DNA from: Tolypeutes matacus
Lineage: Eukaryota; Chordata; Mammalia; Cingulata; Chlamyphoridae
DNA: 64,000 nt
NCBI GenBank assembly: GCA_026826555.1
Contig: JAKSZT010054582.1
Span: forward strand, 105,382 to 169,381
Direction of reading: 5' to 3'
Under the pieces are notes generated by a model that searched no databases, had not been told where the DNA came from, and saw only the letters and a list, made by a program, of their open reading frames with translations. This document shows positions 48,240-59,905 of the stretch, one piece after another (position 1 is the stretch's first letter; each line of letters starts with the position of its first letter). The position numbers were made by a program, and so were the translations under genes.

Positions 48240-48850
48240 GTCCTAATTTTTTGTCTTTGTCTTTTTTTCTCTTAAATAATTCTTTATTTGGTGGTTTATT
48301 AAAGAATCATTCTGTAGTTCTTTCTTTTTAGTTAAATGGAATTCATTTTATGGCTGTTTGTCTTATTTTAATTTCTTCACTCTTATTTCTTTTACTTTTT
48401 AAGTTGAGCTCATTGTTCTTTCTCTAGCACTTTGGGTAACTATATCATTTATTTTTTATTTCCTTTTTAAGAACAAAGAAATTTAAAGTTTCTATTATGC
48501 ATCTGAGAGCCACTTTACCTCTATTTATATTTAGTCATATGCATTATTTATATTGTATTCCATTCTATAAAGAATCAAGTATCAAAATTTTATTTCCTAT
48601 TTGACCAATGATAACTTAAGATTATGTTTATAGTATTATTTATTTATTTATAATTTTCTAGTTTAACAGTCTTTCAATTTTATATTGTGAATATTATTTT
48701 TAAATTAAATTACACTTTTGTCAGAAAATGTTGCTCCTTTATATTACACTTTAGACTTTTATTGAAATATATGGATTAATTATTATCAGTTTGTGTAAAT
48801 GAATCATAGATGCAGAGAAATTAACGCTTAAATGTTGATAATGAATTTTA
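48240..48850 (-). mobile_element. Ancient L1 ORF2 fragment, minus strand
   Basis: Plus-strand wording such as 'tttaatttcttcactcttatttcttttactttttaagttgagctcattg' (48368-48415) and 'tatttgaccaatgataactta' (48599-48619) is the reverse of the linker region between L1 endonuclease and RT. It is separate from the 45430-48040 fragment because the order is wrong for one element. Confidence 0.5.
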
Positions 48851-49339
48851 GCCTTCTAAATTATATTTTTCAGACATTAAAATTCTGAAATGTGTCTTAT
48901 TTGTTGGATAAATTACACACTAGATGAGCTATGTCTAAACATGCGAGTGCATTTTATTCATTTATCCAGCAAACATTTTATTGAATACATGCAATGTACC
49001 AGGCCCTATTCAATATCAAAAGAATAAAATATTTTGTTTTCTTGGGGCACGTATTTTGGCTATGAGAAACAGAAAAATAAACAGAAATAAGTGATATGCC
49101 ACATTAGAATGTGGAAAGTACTATTTTAAAAAAGAAATAAAATATAAGGCCAGTTAGTGGATATGTTCTCAAACAAGGGCATGAGTAAGCAAAAGGAAAT
49201 AGTAAGTCAGAGCAAACCTCAGTATAAAGGTTGGAATTAGATCAAAGGCTTGAAGAAGAGAAAAGCTAGTCATACTGGTACATGGGAAGGTGTTCCAGAC
49301 CAGTGCAGAGACCCTGTGAGGAAGTCTAACAAGAATGAC

Positions 49340-50255
49340 ATGGGTCTCAAACAGTGGGGCTCCTGAGGGCTCCAGAGATACCCAGGTCTTATTGTCATGG
49401 CAAATAGCTCTGGAGTTTGGTGCATTGCCAGTGGGCCCTACTTTGGAGATTGTGATCCCTAGTGTGACAAAGTTGGACTCAGAAGTGACTTTTCTAAACA
49501 TGCTTCTTCTATCTCTTTTATTTGAACATATAGTTGGTGTTGGATTTAGAAATGTACATCCAAGAGACTTGAATTTCTGGGCTGTCCATGTGCCAGCTGG
49601 GCCTTGAGCCTCAGTGGAGTTGCAACACCTACTCTCCAGTTCAATGGACTCACATTGGACAATTAAGAAGGAAGTGAGGATGGACAACCACCATACCAAT
49701 GAACCAAGAGAGTCTGCAACTGCAAGCAAGGGAGTCCCACCCATGAGCCATATGTGATCAAAGTCCCCTCTGGAGATGGAGTAGTCATCATCATCCCAGA
49801 ATCCTCACGATTGGGGAATAAAATATGGACTAGAGTAGACTTACTGGTATTTTACTATAGACTTACTGTGTTTCTAGCAATGGAAAAAAATATATTATTG
49901 ACAGTGACCACTGGAGGTGCTGAAGTCAAGGAGAGAGGAAAATGAGGTGTAATAGGAAGGTATTTTCAGGACTTGAAATAGACCTGAATGACATTGTGAT
50001 GACAGATACAGGCCATTATATATACTGCCATAGCCTTCAGAATTGAGTGGGGGAGAGTGTAAACTACAATGTAAGCTATAATCCATGCTTAGTGGCAATG
50101 CTCCAAAATGTGTTCATCAATTGCAATGAATGTATCATACTAATGAAAGAAATTGTTAATGTGGGGAAAGTGGGAGGTCCAAGGAGTGGGTCATATGGGA
50201 ATCCTTTACAGTTTTTTTTATGCACCATTTTATGTAATCTAAATATCTTTTTAAA
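49340..50255 (+). mobile_element. L1 3'-UTR fragment
   Basis: Aligns with 55155-56075: 'gggctcctgagggctccagagatacccagg', 'tttggtgcattgccagtgggcccta', 'gagtccacaactgcaagcaa'-type block, 'aatggactagagtagacttac' and the terminal 'gtaaactacaatgtaagctataatcc ... atgtaatctaaat'. It ends in a (TA)n run (about 50261-50280) and a T-run. Confidence 0.65.
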
Positions 50256-50263
50256 ATAATATA

Positions 50264-50295
<32 letters not shown>

Positions 50296-50344
50296 AAAGG
50301 ATGACATGGAGTGATACTCTTTTGCATGGGAGAGTGGGAACAAA

Positions 50345-52190
50345 GGAAATACATGTGTGTCGATAGTGATAAATGCTATGGAGAAAAACTTAGTGGAAGG
50401 GTACATGGAGAAAGTTGGTCTTGTTCTCAAAAATACTTTTCAGAGAACCTTCAATGATAAGGACACATTTAAAAAACCTGAAAGAAGCGGAGAGCCATAA
50501 AAATACCTGGAAGAAATAAGGCTTGGATAAATAGAATAATAACAACAATGTTCTGTAAAACTGGTTACTTTGTGTCCTTTTATCCTAATGATTTGCTTTA
50601 CTGTGTCTTCTTAGAAATTGTGTAAGAAATATCTTATCTTAGATTTTGGATTGTGATTCACTTTCATAATTCTTGTCTTTTTAGAGGAATTTGTTCCACT
50701 TAATAAATATAAACATGTATTTCTTCTATATTTCATTTCATCAAGAGTTTTACTTCCTTTTTAAAAATACATGTTTTGTTCTTGTATCCCCTTTCTTATT
50801 TGTTGGTCTTTAGCTATTTTTAAATATTTGCATTATCCACCCTCCCCACCCCTTTCATATTTTGAAAGGCAAATATCCTATTCAAAATTCTAACTTATTT
50901 TATACTACTTTCTCCAGTTATCAGCTAATATTCTTGATTCCATTTTTAAATAGACCTCTTTTTTGAGTATGGATATGAATGAGACTGAATCTACATAATA
51001 CTAACCAATTTTGTTTCATTTATTTTATTTTCATTACATATTTTGTTTTGGGGAATTCCTTAAATACTTTTTTGAAAGCGGTCTTATTACAGCTTTTTTA
51101 AAATTCATAATTTGTACTCTATTTGATAACCACCAGCCAAATGCCTGTTGAAATGACACCCCAAAGACACATACATAACCATCTGTTTGATGTTCAAACT
51201 CCTCTCTACAAAATCTCACTAAATTATCCATATTTTGCTTGAATCTTCCAGTTACAAGAAGATTTTGATCTTCTTGCAAAGATAAAGAAGATAAAGAAGG
51301 TCTTTATCTTCAGCATAATCCCACTGGAACTTGAGATATTATATATTATAAACTTTATTATAGCGAGTCAAAATTTCTTTCCACATAGCATCTAAGCAGT
51401 GAAGATATTACTGACATTATATTTCTTTGACTTTCCTAAATGCTTTTGATTAAAAAATGTTTAAATTCATACGATTTTATCCCTTGAAACCATTTAAAAC
51501 AAATCTAATCCCTTTCTCCATGACATTCCTCCAATAATAAGAGATAATTTTTATTTTTGCCCTAAATTTTCAATTCAGTGGTTCTCCAAATGATGCTTTT
51601 ATTATTCTTGTTACTTTCCCCTGCAAAAAAGCTTTAACATATTGGAACATGTTAAAAACGTAATATTCATAACTATACATATTAATTGCAGATCATCTAG
51701 GTACAGTTGATTAAAGTAGAACACCAGCACCTTATCACACAAACTATATTTCTATTAGCACTCTTTTATTATCAGCATGGCATTGTTAACAAAAGCTTTT
51801 ATTAGCAGCAACATCAAGCACATCACTTCAAAGTTTAGCTATAGAGTTAAAGAAAGAGACCACATTTACTCACATGCTGCAATTTAGTTTAAGTTATTAG
51901 TTAATTTTAAAAATCATAAAACTCTTGTCAGAAACAGATGGTTAGACAGTATAGGAGCAGATGAAATATATTTTAGCAGTTTCGAAGTAAAGTAAATTCA
52001 GAGGCTTTTGATTCTTTTTGCTTTAACTTGTCACACATTGAATATGAACAAAAAGAATATGGTCACTTTCTGTATGAGAGATGTAAATATGTCAGACAAA
52101 TACAGCTTTGTGGATTATTTTTTTAATAGATGAAAAATGGCATTATCAAATATTAGTCGAAGTTTTAAATATTTTTTTAAGCATGCATTA
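50345..52190. other. No gene recognised; one unexplained minus-strand open frame
   Basis: Mostly AT-rich. A minus-strand open frame at 51034-51279 (81 codons) has a fairly balanced composition for this region, but I recognise no domain. A perfect 11-bp hairpin with a 3-base loop lies at 51287-51311. Confidence 0.4.
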
Positions 52191-52194
52191 GAGG

Positions 52195-53400
52195 TCATCT
52201 ACATATCAGCAATTGCATAAGGGGGAAACACGAAGATAAAAAATTTACAATGATCTTAAGACAGTGCTTAAGCAGTTGAGTGTGTTTTAAATCATCTACA
52301 CAATAAAGAACCTGATAAAAACATTTCACGTTTTGAATGCATGGGTTACAGCCCATACAAAACATGAAGAATATATTGTTTGGTTTGGATCTTGTTAGTT
52401 TAAAAAGCCCCAAATTTAAGAACTAAAATGTGTGCACCATCAAAAATAATAATTCTGAAAATTACATAACTGAAAAATGAGCAAAGAAGTTAGGTAAAAT
52501 CACCCTGTCCAGCAAGTTCCAAATTTTTCACGTTTCAAACATTAAGGCAACTTTTTTCCAACTAAACAATACTTACTTTGTAAAAATATATGTCACTTCA
52601 AAACATTATCTACAAAGTGAAAATAAATGCAGGTAGTTATCCTCTTTAATACATCAATAAAGTGTCATGTATTACAAAGACTAGTTTTTGCATGTATGCG
52701 CAAGTTAAATTTTCACTTTTAAAGTACAGGTTTCAAGAAAATGCATATATCGATATTTAGAATAGCATTGCAAAGATGGGGACATGCATGTAAATTATCT
52801 GTTTTAAGTAACTTCTAGCAGTTGACTGTCTGAAATGTTGACAAATTACCTTGTTTTAAATCTCAAAACTCTATTGTGTCTTCTCTTCCTACATTTGTCC
52901 CTGAGAGAGCTATAATGTTTCTAGGTTCTTGATTCCCATATATGCAATCAGTCTAGGCTGAGGCATTCCTTGGGCATTAGAGAAGAATTCTGTTCTGCTT
53001 ACATCATGTTTGGGCTGGATCTGGACCTTAGCACAGTTGAAAAATACAGCATTAAAGAAGAATAAGTTGTTGTGCCACACCTGACATTTTAATTAGTAGG
53101 ATGCTTTTTTTCAGCACTTAAACTTTCTTTTTCAACTGTAAGATTGAATTACATAAACAGTCTCAATGTCTACAGAAAAGCCAGCAATAAGATATTGAGT
53201 AGTGTAAAATGTGATTCTGCCCCCTAAAGTTTTGCTGAAGTTTGTGCATATGGTTAGGAGAGCACCAGCATTAAGTTTTGTTTTTTGGCTGTGCACGTTT
53301 GAATCCATGGTTTTTAAATTTAGACTCTTGCTTCCACAGTGGATCATGAGATCTTGAACACTTTTCTAATTTATTTCTTTTCTTTCACACATCTTTGGCT
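52195..53400 (-). other. Possible processed 3'-UTR copy, minus strand
   Basis: Read on the minus strand the stretch opens with a 71-codon frame (53347 to 53132, M-I-H-C-G-S-K-S-L-N-L-K) and continues with coding-like wording near 53030-52920 (K-V-Q-I-Q-P-K-H-D, then P-Q-P-R-L-I-A-Y-M). A long AU-rich 3'-UTR-like sequence follows. I cannot name the gene, and no A-tail or duplication was found. Confidence 0.3.
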
Positions 53401-54598
53401 GTTCTCTCTTTCATTGGTGTTACACCATCATACTATTATTAAATGTTTTCTGTGTGCAACATTTGTTTAAATTCTAATAAAATTAATGTTTTCCCTTTAT
53501 ATGACTCAGTAACCTAAATATAAAAGCTGTCATTTAAATAAAAATATAATGCTTATTTGACAAATTCAAAAAAAACAAGAAACATACTTTAGGAAAATCT
53601 TTTTTTGGCTAAGGCTCCATATAAAGTTATGTAATTGCTGGAGAAACTGTCTTTATAATGTATGATATTGTTAGGTTTGAGAAGTTGACTTTGTGTTCTT
53701 TTAGAAGCTAAAACTATTTGGAAAAATTCATACTAACAATTTATAGTTCAAGTAAGAAATATTACAGATATCTGGGTCCCTTGTCTTTTTTAACAGTGTC
53801 CCTGAACAATAGCTTTTTCTGTAATTTTATGTTATGTCAGAAAGCCTATTAACTTGGATTTCATCCCCTAGCTTCTATTTAAAATACTTCTATTTGTGTG
53901 ACTCTAACACTGAATTTGGTCCAATGACCATTTTCCCAAATCCATTTTTTTTTTACGTAAAAGAACAGAGAAACCCTAAATCCTTAAATTGTTTCTGAAG
54001 CAATTAATTGATAATTTAGGAAAAGAAAAGAAAGATTATTCTTTGTATCTTCATTAATTTTCACTTTGTTGGTTTTGATTTTTTCTCTTCCTTCTTGAAA
54101 TTTATATATATATAAATATATATATATATTCATTTAAAATCAATTAAGATATAATAACTAAACTCTTAAGTAAACACAAAAATTGTATTGTTAAAAGACT
54201 TAGGTTTTATACAAATCTTTTGGAAAATGATTTGACAAACTCCCAAATAATGTGTTTGTATATGATTAAGGTTAATAGGATTAATAGAGTATTAGGAATC
54301 TATTAAAATAAAGAAATCTAAAAGTGGAGAAATTTTATATACAAATATTATCATTATAGTATAAAATACTTTGTCAAAATATAAGATACTAAGTACATAA
54401 TACCAGAAGATGGATATCTTGATAAAGCCAATGCAGATATAATTATTAGTTAGTGATAATTCAGAAAGCTGCTATGCCATGTCATAAGGACTTTATATTG
54501 GGCTATGGTTTCACTTTTGAAAACTTGGTTATTTAGTGTGGGATGTCAGAGATAGGGGCTGCATGGGAAGATTTTCACCTGGGGCATACTTACAAAGC
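53401..54598. other. No gene seen
   Basis: AT-rich, with a (TA)n run at about 54105-54130. Confidence 0.45.
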
Positions 54599-54599
54599 A

Positions 54600-56085
54600 T
54601 ATGAATGTATTCAAGTGTTCATGGGGCATTGTCACGGTGGGTGGAGAGCCACGCAATAACCAAAGAAATATTAAATTCTCACCCTGGAGCTCTGCCACAT
54701 TCTCTAATAGGACAGCAAGAACCCCGTAGTACAGGAGCAGTGACTAATGAAGGAGGATGGACTATTGATGGGCCCTTGATTGTGATGACAGTACTTATGA
54801 AACTTTCTTTTGAAATTGAAACTTATCATAGAACTATAGGATGCCTAAGAGGTACCTCCTGAGAGCTTCCTTATTGCTTAAATGTGGCCTCTCTCTAAGA
54901 GAGAGGCATATGAATGCATTACATTCCCCCCAGCATGGGATGTGACTCCCAGAGATGAGACTTCCTGGCACTGAGGAATTACTACTGAGAACCAACCAGC
55001 AATGCAACTGGAAAAAGACCACGACCTAAAGGGGGAAAGGGTAAAGACAAATGAATTTATATGGCTAAGAGACTTCAAAGTGAGTTGGGAAATGATTCCA
55101 GAGACGCTTATACACATCTCACCAGGAACTCATTGACAGCCAAAGTAAATATTACCTCAAATAGCAGAGCTCCTGAGGGGTTTGGAGATATCCAGACATG
55201 ATAGGCAGGGCAGACAGCTCAAGAGTTTGGTGCCCTGCCAGTGGGCCTTACTTTGGAATTTACACTCCAAAATGTGATAGAGTTGGACTCAGTTGTATTT
55301 TCCCTACACATTGCACTGCTGCCCCTCTATTTGAACTCATAGTTAGTACCAGAGTTCATAGTTGTAAGTCGAAATGACTTAAGTCTTTGGGTTATCCATG
55401 TACCAGTTGGGTCTGGAATCTCAAAAGACTTGCAGCTCCTACTCTCCACTTCATTGGACTAACCCAGGACAACTAACAAGGATATGGTGACTGACAAATA
55501 ACATTTCAAAGAACAAAGAGAGTCCACAACTGCAAGCAAGAAAGTCCCATCCATCTGCCCCATGGGATCTAAGCTCCCTTTCAATTAGAGGTGGATTGGG
55601 CATCACCATCACAGAATCCTCAGGAAGGGGGAATGGACAATGGACAAGAGTAGACTTACAGTTGTTCTACTGTAGACTTGTTGTTATCCTAGCAATGGAA
55701 GAACTTTTGTCATGGATGTGGAGGCAGTGGGCAATGGAGGTTCTGAGGAGAGGGAAAGGGAAAAATAGGTATAATTTGGGGGCATTTTTGGGACTTATGA
55801 ATTATCCTGAAAGACAGTACAATGACAGATATGGGCCATTATATATTTTGTAATTACTTGCAAAAATGGGCAGAAGAGAGTGTAAACTACAGTGTAAACT
55901 ATAATCATTGCTTAGTAGCAGTGTTCCAAGATGTGTTTATCAATTGTGGCAAATGTACCACATTAACAAAGGGGGTTGTTGATATAGTAGAATGTGGGAA
56001 GGCTAAGGAATGGGGCATATGGGAATCCCCTATATTTTTTGTGTAACATTTATGTAATCTAAGTTTCTTTAAAAAATAAAAAGTG
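54600..56085 (+). mobile_element. L1 3'-UTR fragment, longest copy
   Basis: Begins 'tcaagtgttcatggggcattgtcac...gtggagagccacgcaataa', shared with the tail of the L1 at 25119-25180. It runs through 'catgggatgtgactcccagagatgagacttcctggcac' and the 'gtaaactataatcattgcttagtagcag' block to 'atgtaatctaagtttctttaaaaaata'. It is 5' truncated, without ORF2. The younger L1 5' UTR begins directly at its tail. Confidence 0.7.
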
Positions 56086-56089
56086 TGGG

Positions 56090-57786
56090 TCTGTGCTGTG
56101 CACGCATGGAGTGAGAAGCTTGGGACATCTATCTGCATGGATCAATGGCGTGGATGGAACGGTAGAGATTCATGAGTTTTAAGGATGCCGGTGGTGGTTG
56201 GCACAGATGGCTGAGCCCCGCGGTTAGAGAGGAAAAATAAAATAAAATAAAATGGCCATTTGGAGCTGCGAGCAGGGCGAAAATTTTTATTTTCTGGGGA
56301 TCTGGCTGCCTGGCGCCCCTTGGACCTTGTGTGAACAGAATAACCAAGCTAATCAACACCAGGTGAACCGGAGTGGGAATTCTGGTCGGGGCATGGAGCT
56401 GATTTCCCTAGCTACCCAGGGATAAGACTCAGGCCGCTGCAGAGCCAGGAAGAAGGGACACTCGCCCAAAAAGGGTTCTGTTGGAGGAGAGGGAAGGGTA
56501 TTTTTTATTTTTAGACATCGATCTGGCTGCCGGCAACACCCCATAGCTTTGGGGAGCAGATAAGCCAACCTGAAGCAGCATCAGGCTGAGAGCAGACACA
56601 AATCTGAACTCAAACTGATTTACTTAGCAGCCCGGTGACGCTCGAGCTCGGCTCCAGAATGGGGGGAATCAGCCGTCTTTAGCACTCCTAAATGACTAAC
56701 ATCAGGGCTACAGCTAACCAGAGGAGTCCAGAAAGTGGGACGTGCTTGATTAAATTCCATGGGCCCAGCTAGGGTCCCTTCCGTAAGGGGGCTGGTCTAG
56801 AGGAGGAATTATTTTGGGTCCTGCATTTCGCTAAAAAAATAAAAATTAAAAATAAAAGTGAGAAGGTCACTTCAACAAATGAAAAATAAATTCTTTATAA
56901 TTTAGTTTAATAGCTAAAAGCTACTTCAGGACCTGCATATAGAACCCTGTGTGGAAATTGATTGATAAACACACGTAGGCAGGAAGGATCCACGTGGACC
57001 TTAGGGGAACCATTGACCCCCCTTAGCTCTGTTTGCCTGCTTGCCTGTGTGGATCTTTGGTTTCTCTCTGTTTCTTTCTGATCTCTTGCTATTCTTTCCT
57101 CTTTCCTCCCCCCTTTCTTTTTTATTCTTTTTTTTTTTTTAATTAGGTGCTGCCAGCTTGTCCCTTCTTTGCTGGGCTTCTTTTTCAGTAATTTCCTACT
57201 CACTGTATACATTGATTCTGTATTACAAACTATCACTTATCCTTCCTGCACCTTTCTGCCTTCTGTTTTCTGTTGTGGCTCTTAGATACAACATTTTTTT
57301 CATAGGCCCAAAACTTAAGGGTGTCAATTTCTATTCCATCTATTTTGTTTTCTTCTTTTTTTTTATTAGAATTAACTTTTTCCTTTCAGACCTTTCTTTA
57401 CTATTTCTCTATCTCCTCATAATTCTAGCCTTCTAAATCACTATATATATATTCCTCCATTTGTTTTCCCAGACCATTGTAAAAACTCCATATTTTTTCC
57501 TAGTACACTACAATGCCTACATAAGTTAAATATTCATCTCATTAAGCCTCATTTTGCCCCTCTTCTAACTTTTATCAATGTTACTATTGTCCTCTGCCTT
57601 CCTTACATCTTTCGATTCCTCTGGACCCAACCTTTTGCTTTCAAAGGAACATAGAAAGAAGCAAGGAAATAAAATAAGAAGAAAAACTGCCAAAGAGAAA
57701 ACTTAACTCACACGCAGAACCAACAGCTAAATAAAATTCTAGAGCATAGAGAAAACTAATCAACTGAATAAACCCCTCAAAATAAA
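56090..57786 (+). mobile_element. L1 5' UTR
   Basis: A GC-rich, CpG-containing leader (56090-56830), unusual for this AT-rich window, followed by a pyrimidine-rich stretch (57000-57640) ending at the ORF1 start. The CpGs are consistent with a comparatively young L1 promoter. Confidence 0.75.
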
Positions 57787-58899
57787 ATGATGACCAGAGG
57801 GCAACAGAAAAATACAAATGACTCTGAGAAACTGGAAAACATGGACCAGTCAAATGCACAAAATAAAAATCAGGAAGCAATGCAGAATATCAAACAACTA
57901 ATCAAAGCTATCCAAACAAATATCATGGGCCAACTTAAAGAACTGAAGGAAGAGATTAAGGATATAAAGAAGACACTGAGAGAACACAATGAAGAAATAG
58001 CAAACATGCCTAAAATGTTAATGGATATGATGGTGAACAATGGCACAAGCCAAGAAATGAAAAAGACGGTGGAATCACATGGCCGCAGATTTGAACAGGC
58101 AGAGGAAAGAATTAGTGAAATGGAAGAGAATACAGCTGAAATCAAAGAGATTGTAGAACAGATAGACAAAAAGATAGAAAAAATCCAGCATGGACTCAGG
58201 GAATTACCTGATAATACAAAATGCACAAACATATGCATTATGGGCATCCCAGAAGGAGAAGAGAAGGGAAAGGGAACAGAACGAGTATTGAAGGAAATAA
58301 TGACTGGAAACTTCCCAATTCTATTGAGAGAGATACAATTGGCTAAAAAGCACATGAAAAAATGCTCAACATCGCTTGCAATCAGGGAATTGCAAATTAA
58401 AATTACAATAAGATACCATCTTACACCCATCAGAATGTCAGCTATTAAAAAAACAGGAGACACTAAATGTTGGAGAGGATTTGGAGAAATAGGAACCCTC
58501 ATACACTGCTGGTGAGACTGCGGTTTGGTCCAGCCACTGTGGAGGACAGTTTGGAGGTTCCTCAGAAAACTAACAATAGTTCTTCCATATGATCCAGCCA
58601 TTCCACTGTTGGGTATATACCCAGAGGAACTGAAAGCAAAGACACAAACAGATATATGCACACCAATGTTCATAGTGGCATTGTTCACCATTGCCAAAAG
58701 TTGGAATCAGCCCCGGTGCCCATCAACAGACAAATGGATAAGCAAAATGTGGTACATACATACAATGGAATATTACTCAGCTGTAAGAAGGAACAAAGTG
58801 CTAACACATGGAATAACGTGGGTGAATCTTGAAGACCTTATGTTGAGTGAAGCAAGCCAGGCACTGAAGGATGAACTATATATGACCTCACTGATCTGA
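57787..58899 (+). pseudogene. L1 ORF1 fused in frame to the ORF2 C-terminal end
   Basis: The ATG at 57787 (M-M-T-R-G-Q-Q-K) opens 242 uninterrupted codons. Residues about 25-135 form a Lys/Glu/Ile coiled coil. Residues about 138-160 start the RRM ([10 protein letters not shown]). At about residue 184 (near 58335-58345) the ORF1 text stops and ORF2 C-terminal text begins in the same frame (A-K-K-H-M-K-K-C-S). Compare 24150-24175, where the same ORF2 words occur in order. A TGG to TGA change (58513-58515, H-C-W-stop) ends the frame. Beyond it the same frame continues 128 codons to the normal ORF2 end at 58897-58899. The endonuclease and RT are deleted. Whether the fused protein is ever made is unknown. 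Confidence 0.8.
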
Positions 58900-59598
58900 A
58901 CTGAAGAAAGTGAGCAGTCTCTGAGAATCATTGTCTGAACAATAGGTTAACAAAGGAGAGTAAAAGAAGAGCAGGCTTTGAGCCATCACCCATATGGACA
59001 AAATCTATGGTAATGGGATAGAGTGTGGTTGAATGTTGTGGGATGGGGGAGATGAGTGGTGGTGTTCCTGGGTTTTGTGGTGCAGCACTGTTGGGTGCGT
59101 GGATTAGGAAGGGCAGGTTCAAATCCCCAGGGCATGTAACTGTGAATCTTGACATTCCATGGGTCGGGAGAGGGTGGTATCATGGGCCCTGGGGGGTTGG
59201 GTGGACTGGAACAGTCAAGATCCAATGGGGTGTTTGGTGGTCATGGGGAAGGTTTTTCATTACCATACAGTAATGGACATAGGACACGGTAAATATCATC
59301 AAAATTATTAAACTGTATCATCTAAATTGGAAACTATACTGTAAATCATTAACTATGTTTAGTTGCTATATTTTGCTATCTGTATAACAGTTATAACAAT
59401 GCTAACATCCAAAAAAAGGGGGGGGTTTAATATGGGGTGGGGAAGGGGGGGTGGTTTGGTTTCTGGGAGTCTCCGGCACTCCGTGTGTGACTTTGCTGTG
59501 ACCTAAAACTTCTTTAAATGTCCCAATCTGCTAATTATATTATATTTTGTTTTGTTTTTTGTTTATTTGTTTTTTTCTACCCTTTTCTTTTTTTTTTT
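58900..59598 (+). mobile_element. L1 3' UTR with G-rich runs, cut by the assembly gap
   Basis: G-rich sequence (59020-59250) like that after the ORF2 at 24716. Then comes a tract of G-runs (59418-59451: G8, G4, G4, G7 with short spacers), a T-rich stretch, and the gap. No A-tail is visible because of the gap. Confidence 0.7.
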
Positions 59599-59905
59599 NN
59601 NNNNNNNNNNNNNNNNNNNNNNNNNNNNNNNNNNNNNNNNNNNNNNNNNNNNNNNNNNNNNNNNNNNNNNNNNNNNNNNNNNNNNNNNNNNNNNNNNNNN
59701 NNNNNNNNNNNNNNNNNNNNNNNNNNNNNNNNNNNNNNNNNNNNNNNNNNNNNNNNNNNNNNNNNNNNNNNNNNNNNNNNNNNNNNNNNNNNNNNNNNNN
59801 NNNNNNNNNNNNNNNNNNNNNNNNNNNNNNNNNNNNNNNNNNNNNNNNNNNNNNNNNNNNNNNNNNNNNNNNNNNNNNNNNNNNNNNNNNNNNNNNNNNN
59901 NNNNN
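59599..59905. other. Assembly gap (307 N)
   Basis: Undetermined bases only. The left flank is a T-run, a common sequencing stop. Confidence 1.

Noticed and set aside
49169..49744. 191-codon minus-strand open frame
   Set aside because: It runs antisense through an L1 3'-UTR fragment; the same frame is not open in the copy at 55155-56075.
51034..51279. 81-codon minus-strand frame as a retrogene
   Set aside because: No domain recognised, no poly-A or duplication seen; too little evidence.
57870..58697. 275-codon minus-strand open frame
   Set aside because: It is the antisense shadow of the ORF1-ORF2 fusion; the composition follows from the sense strand.
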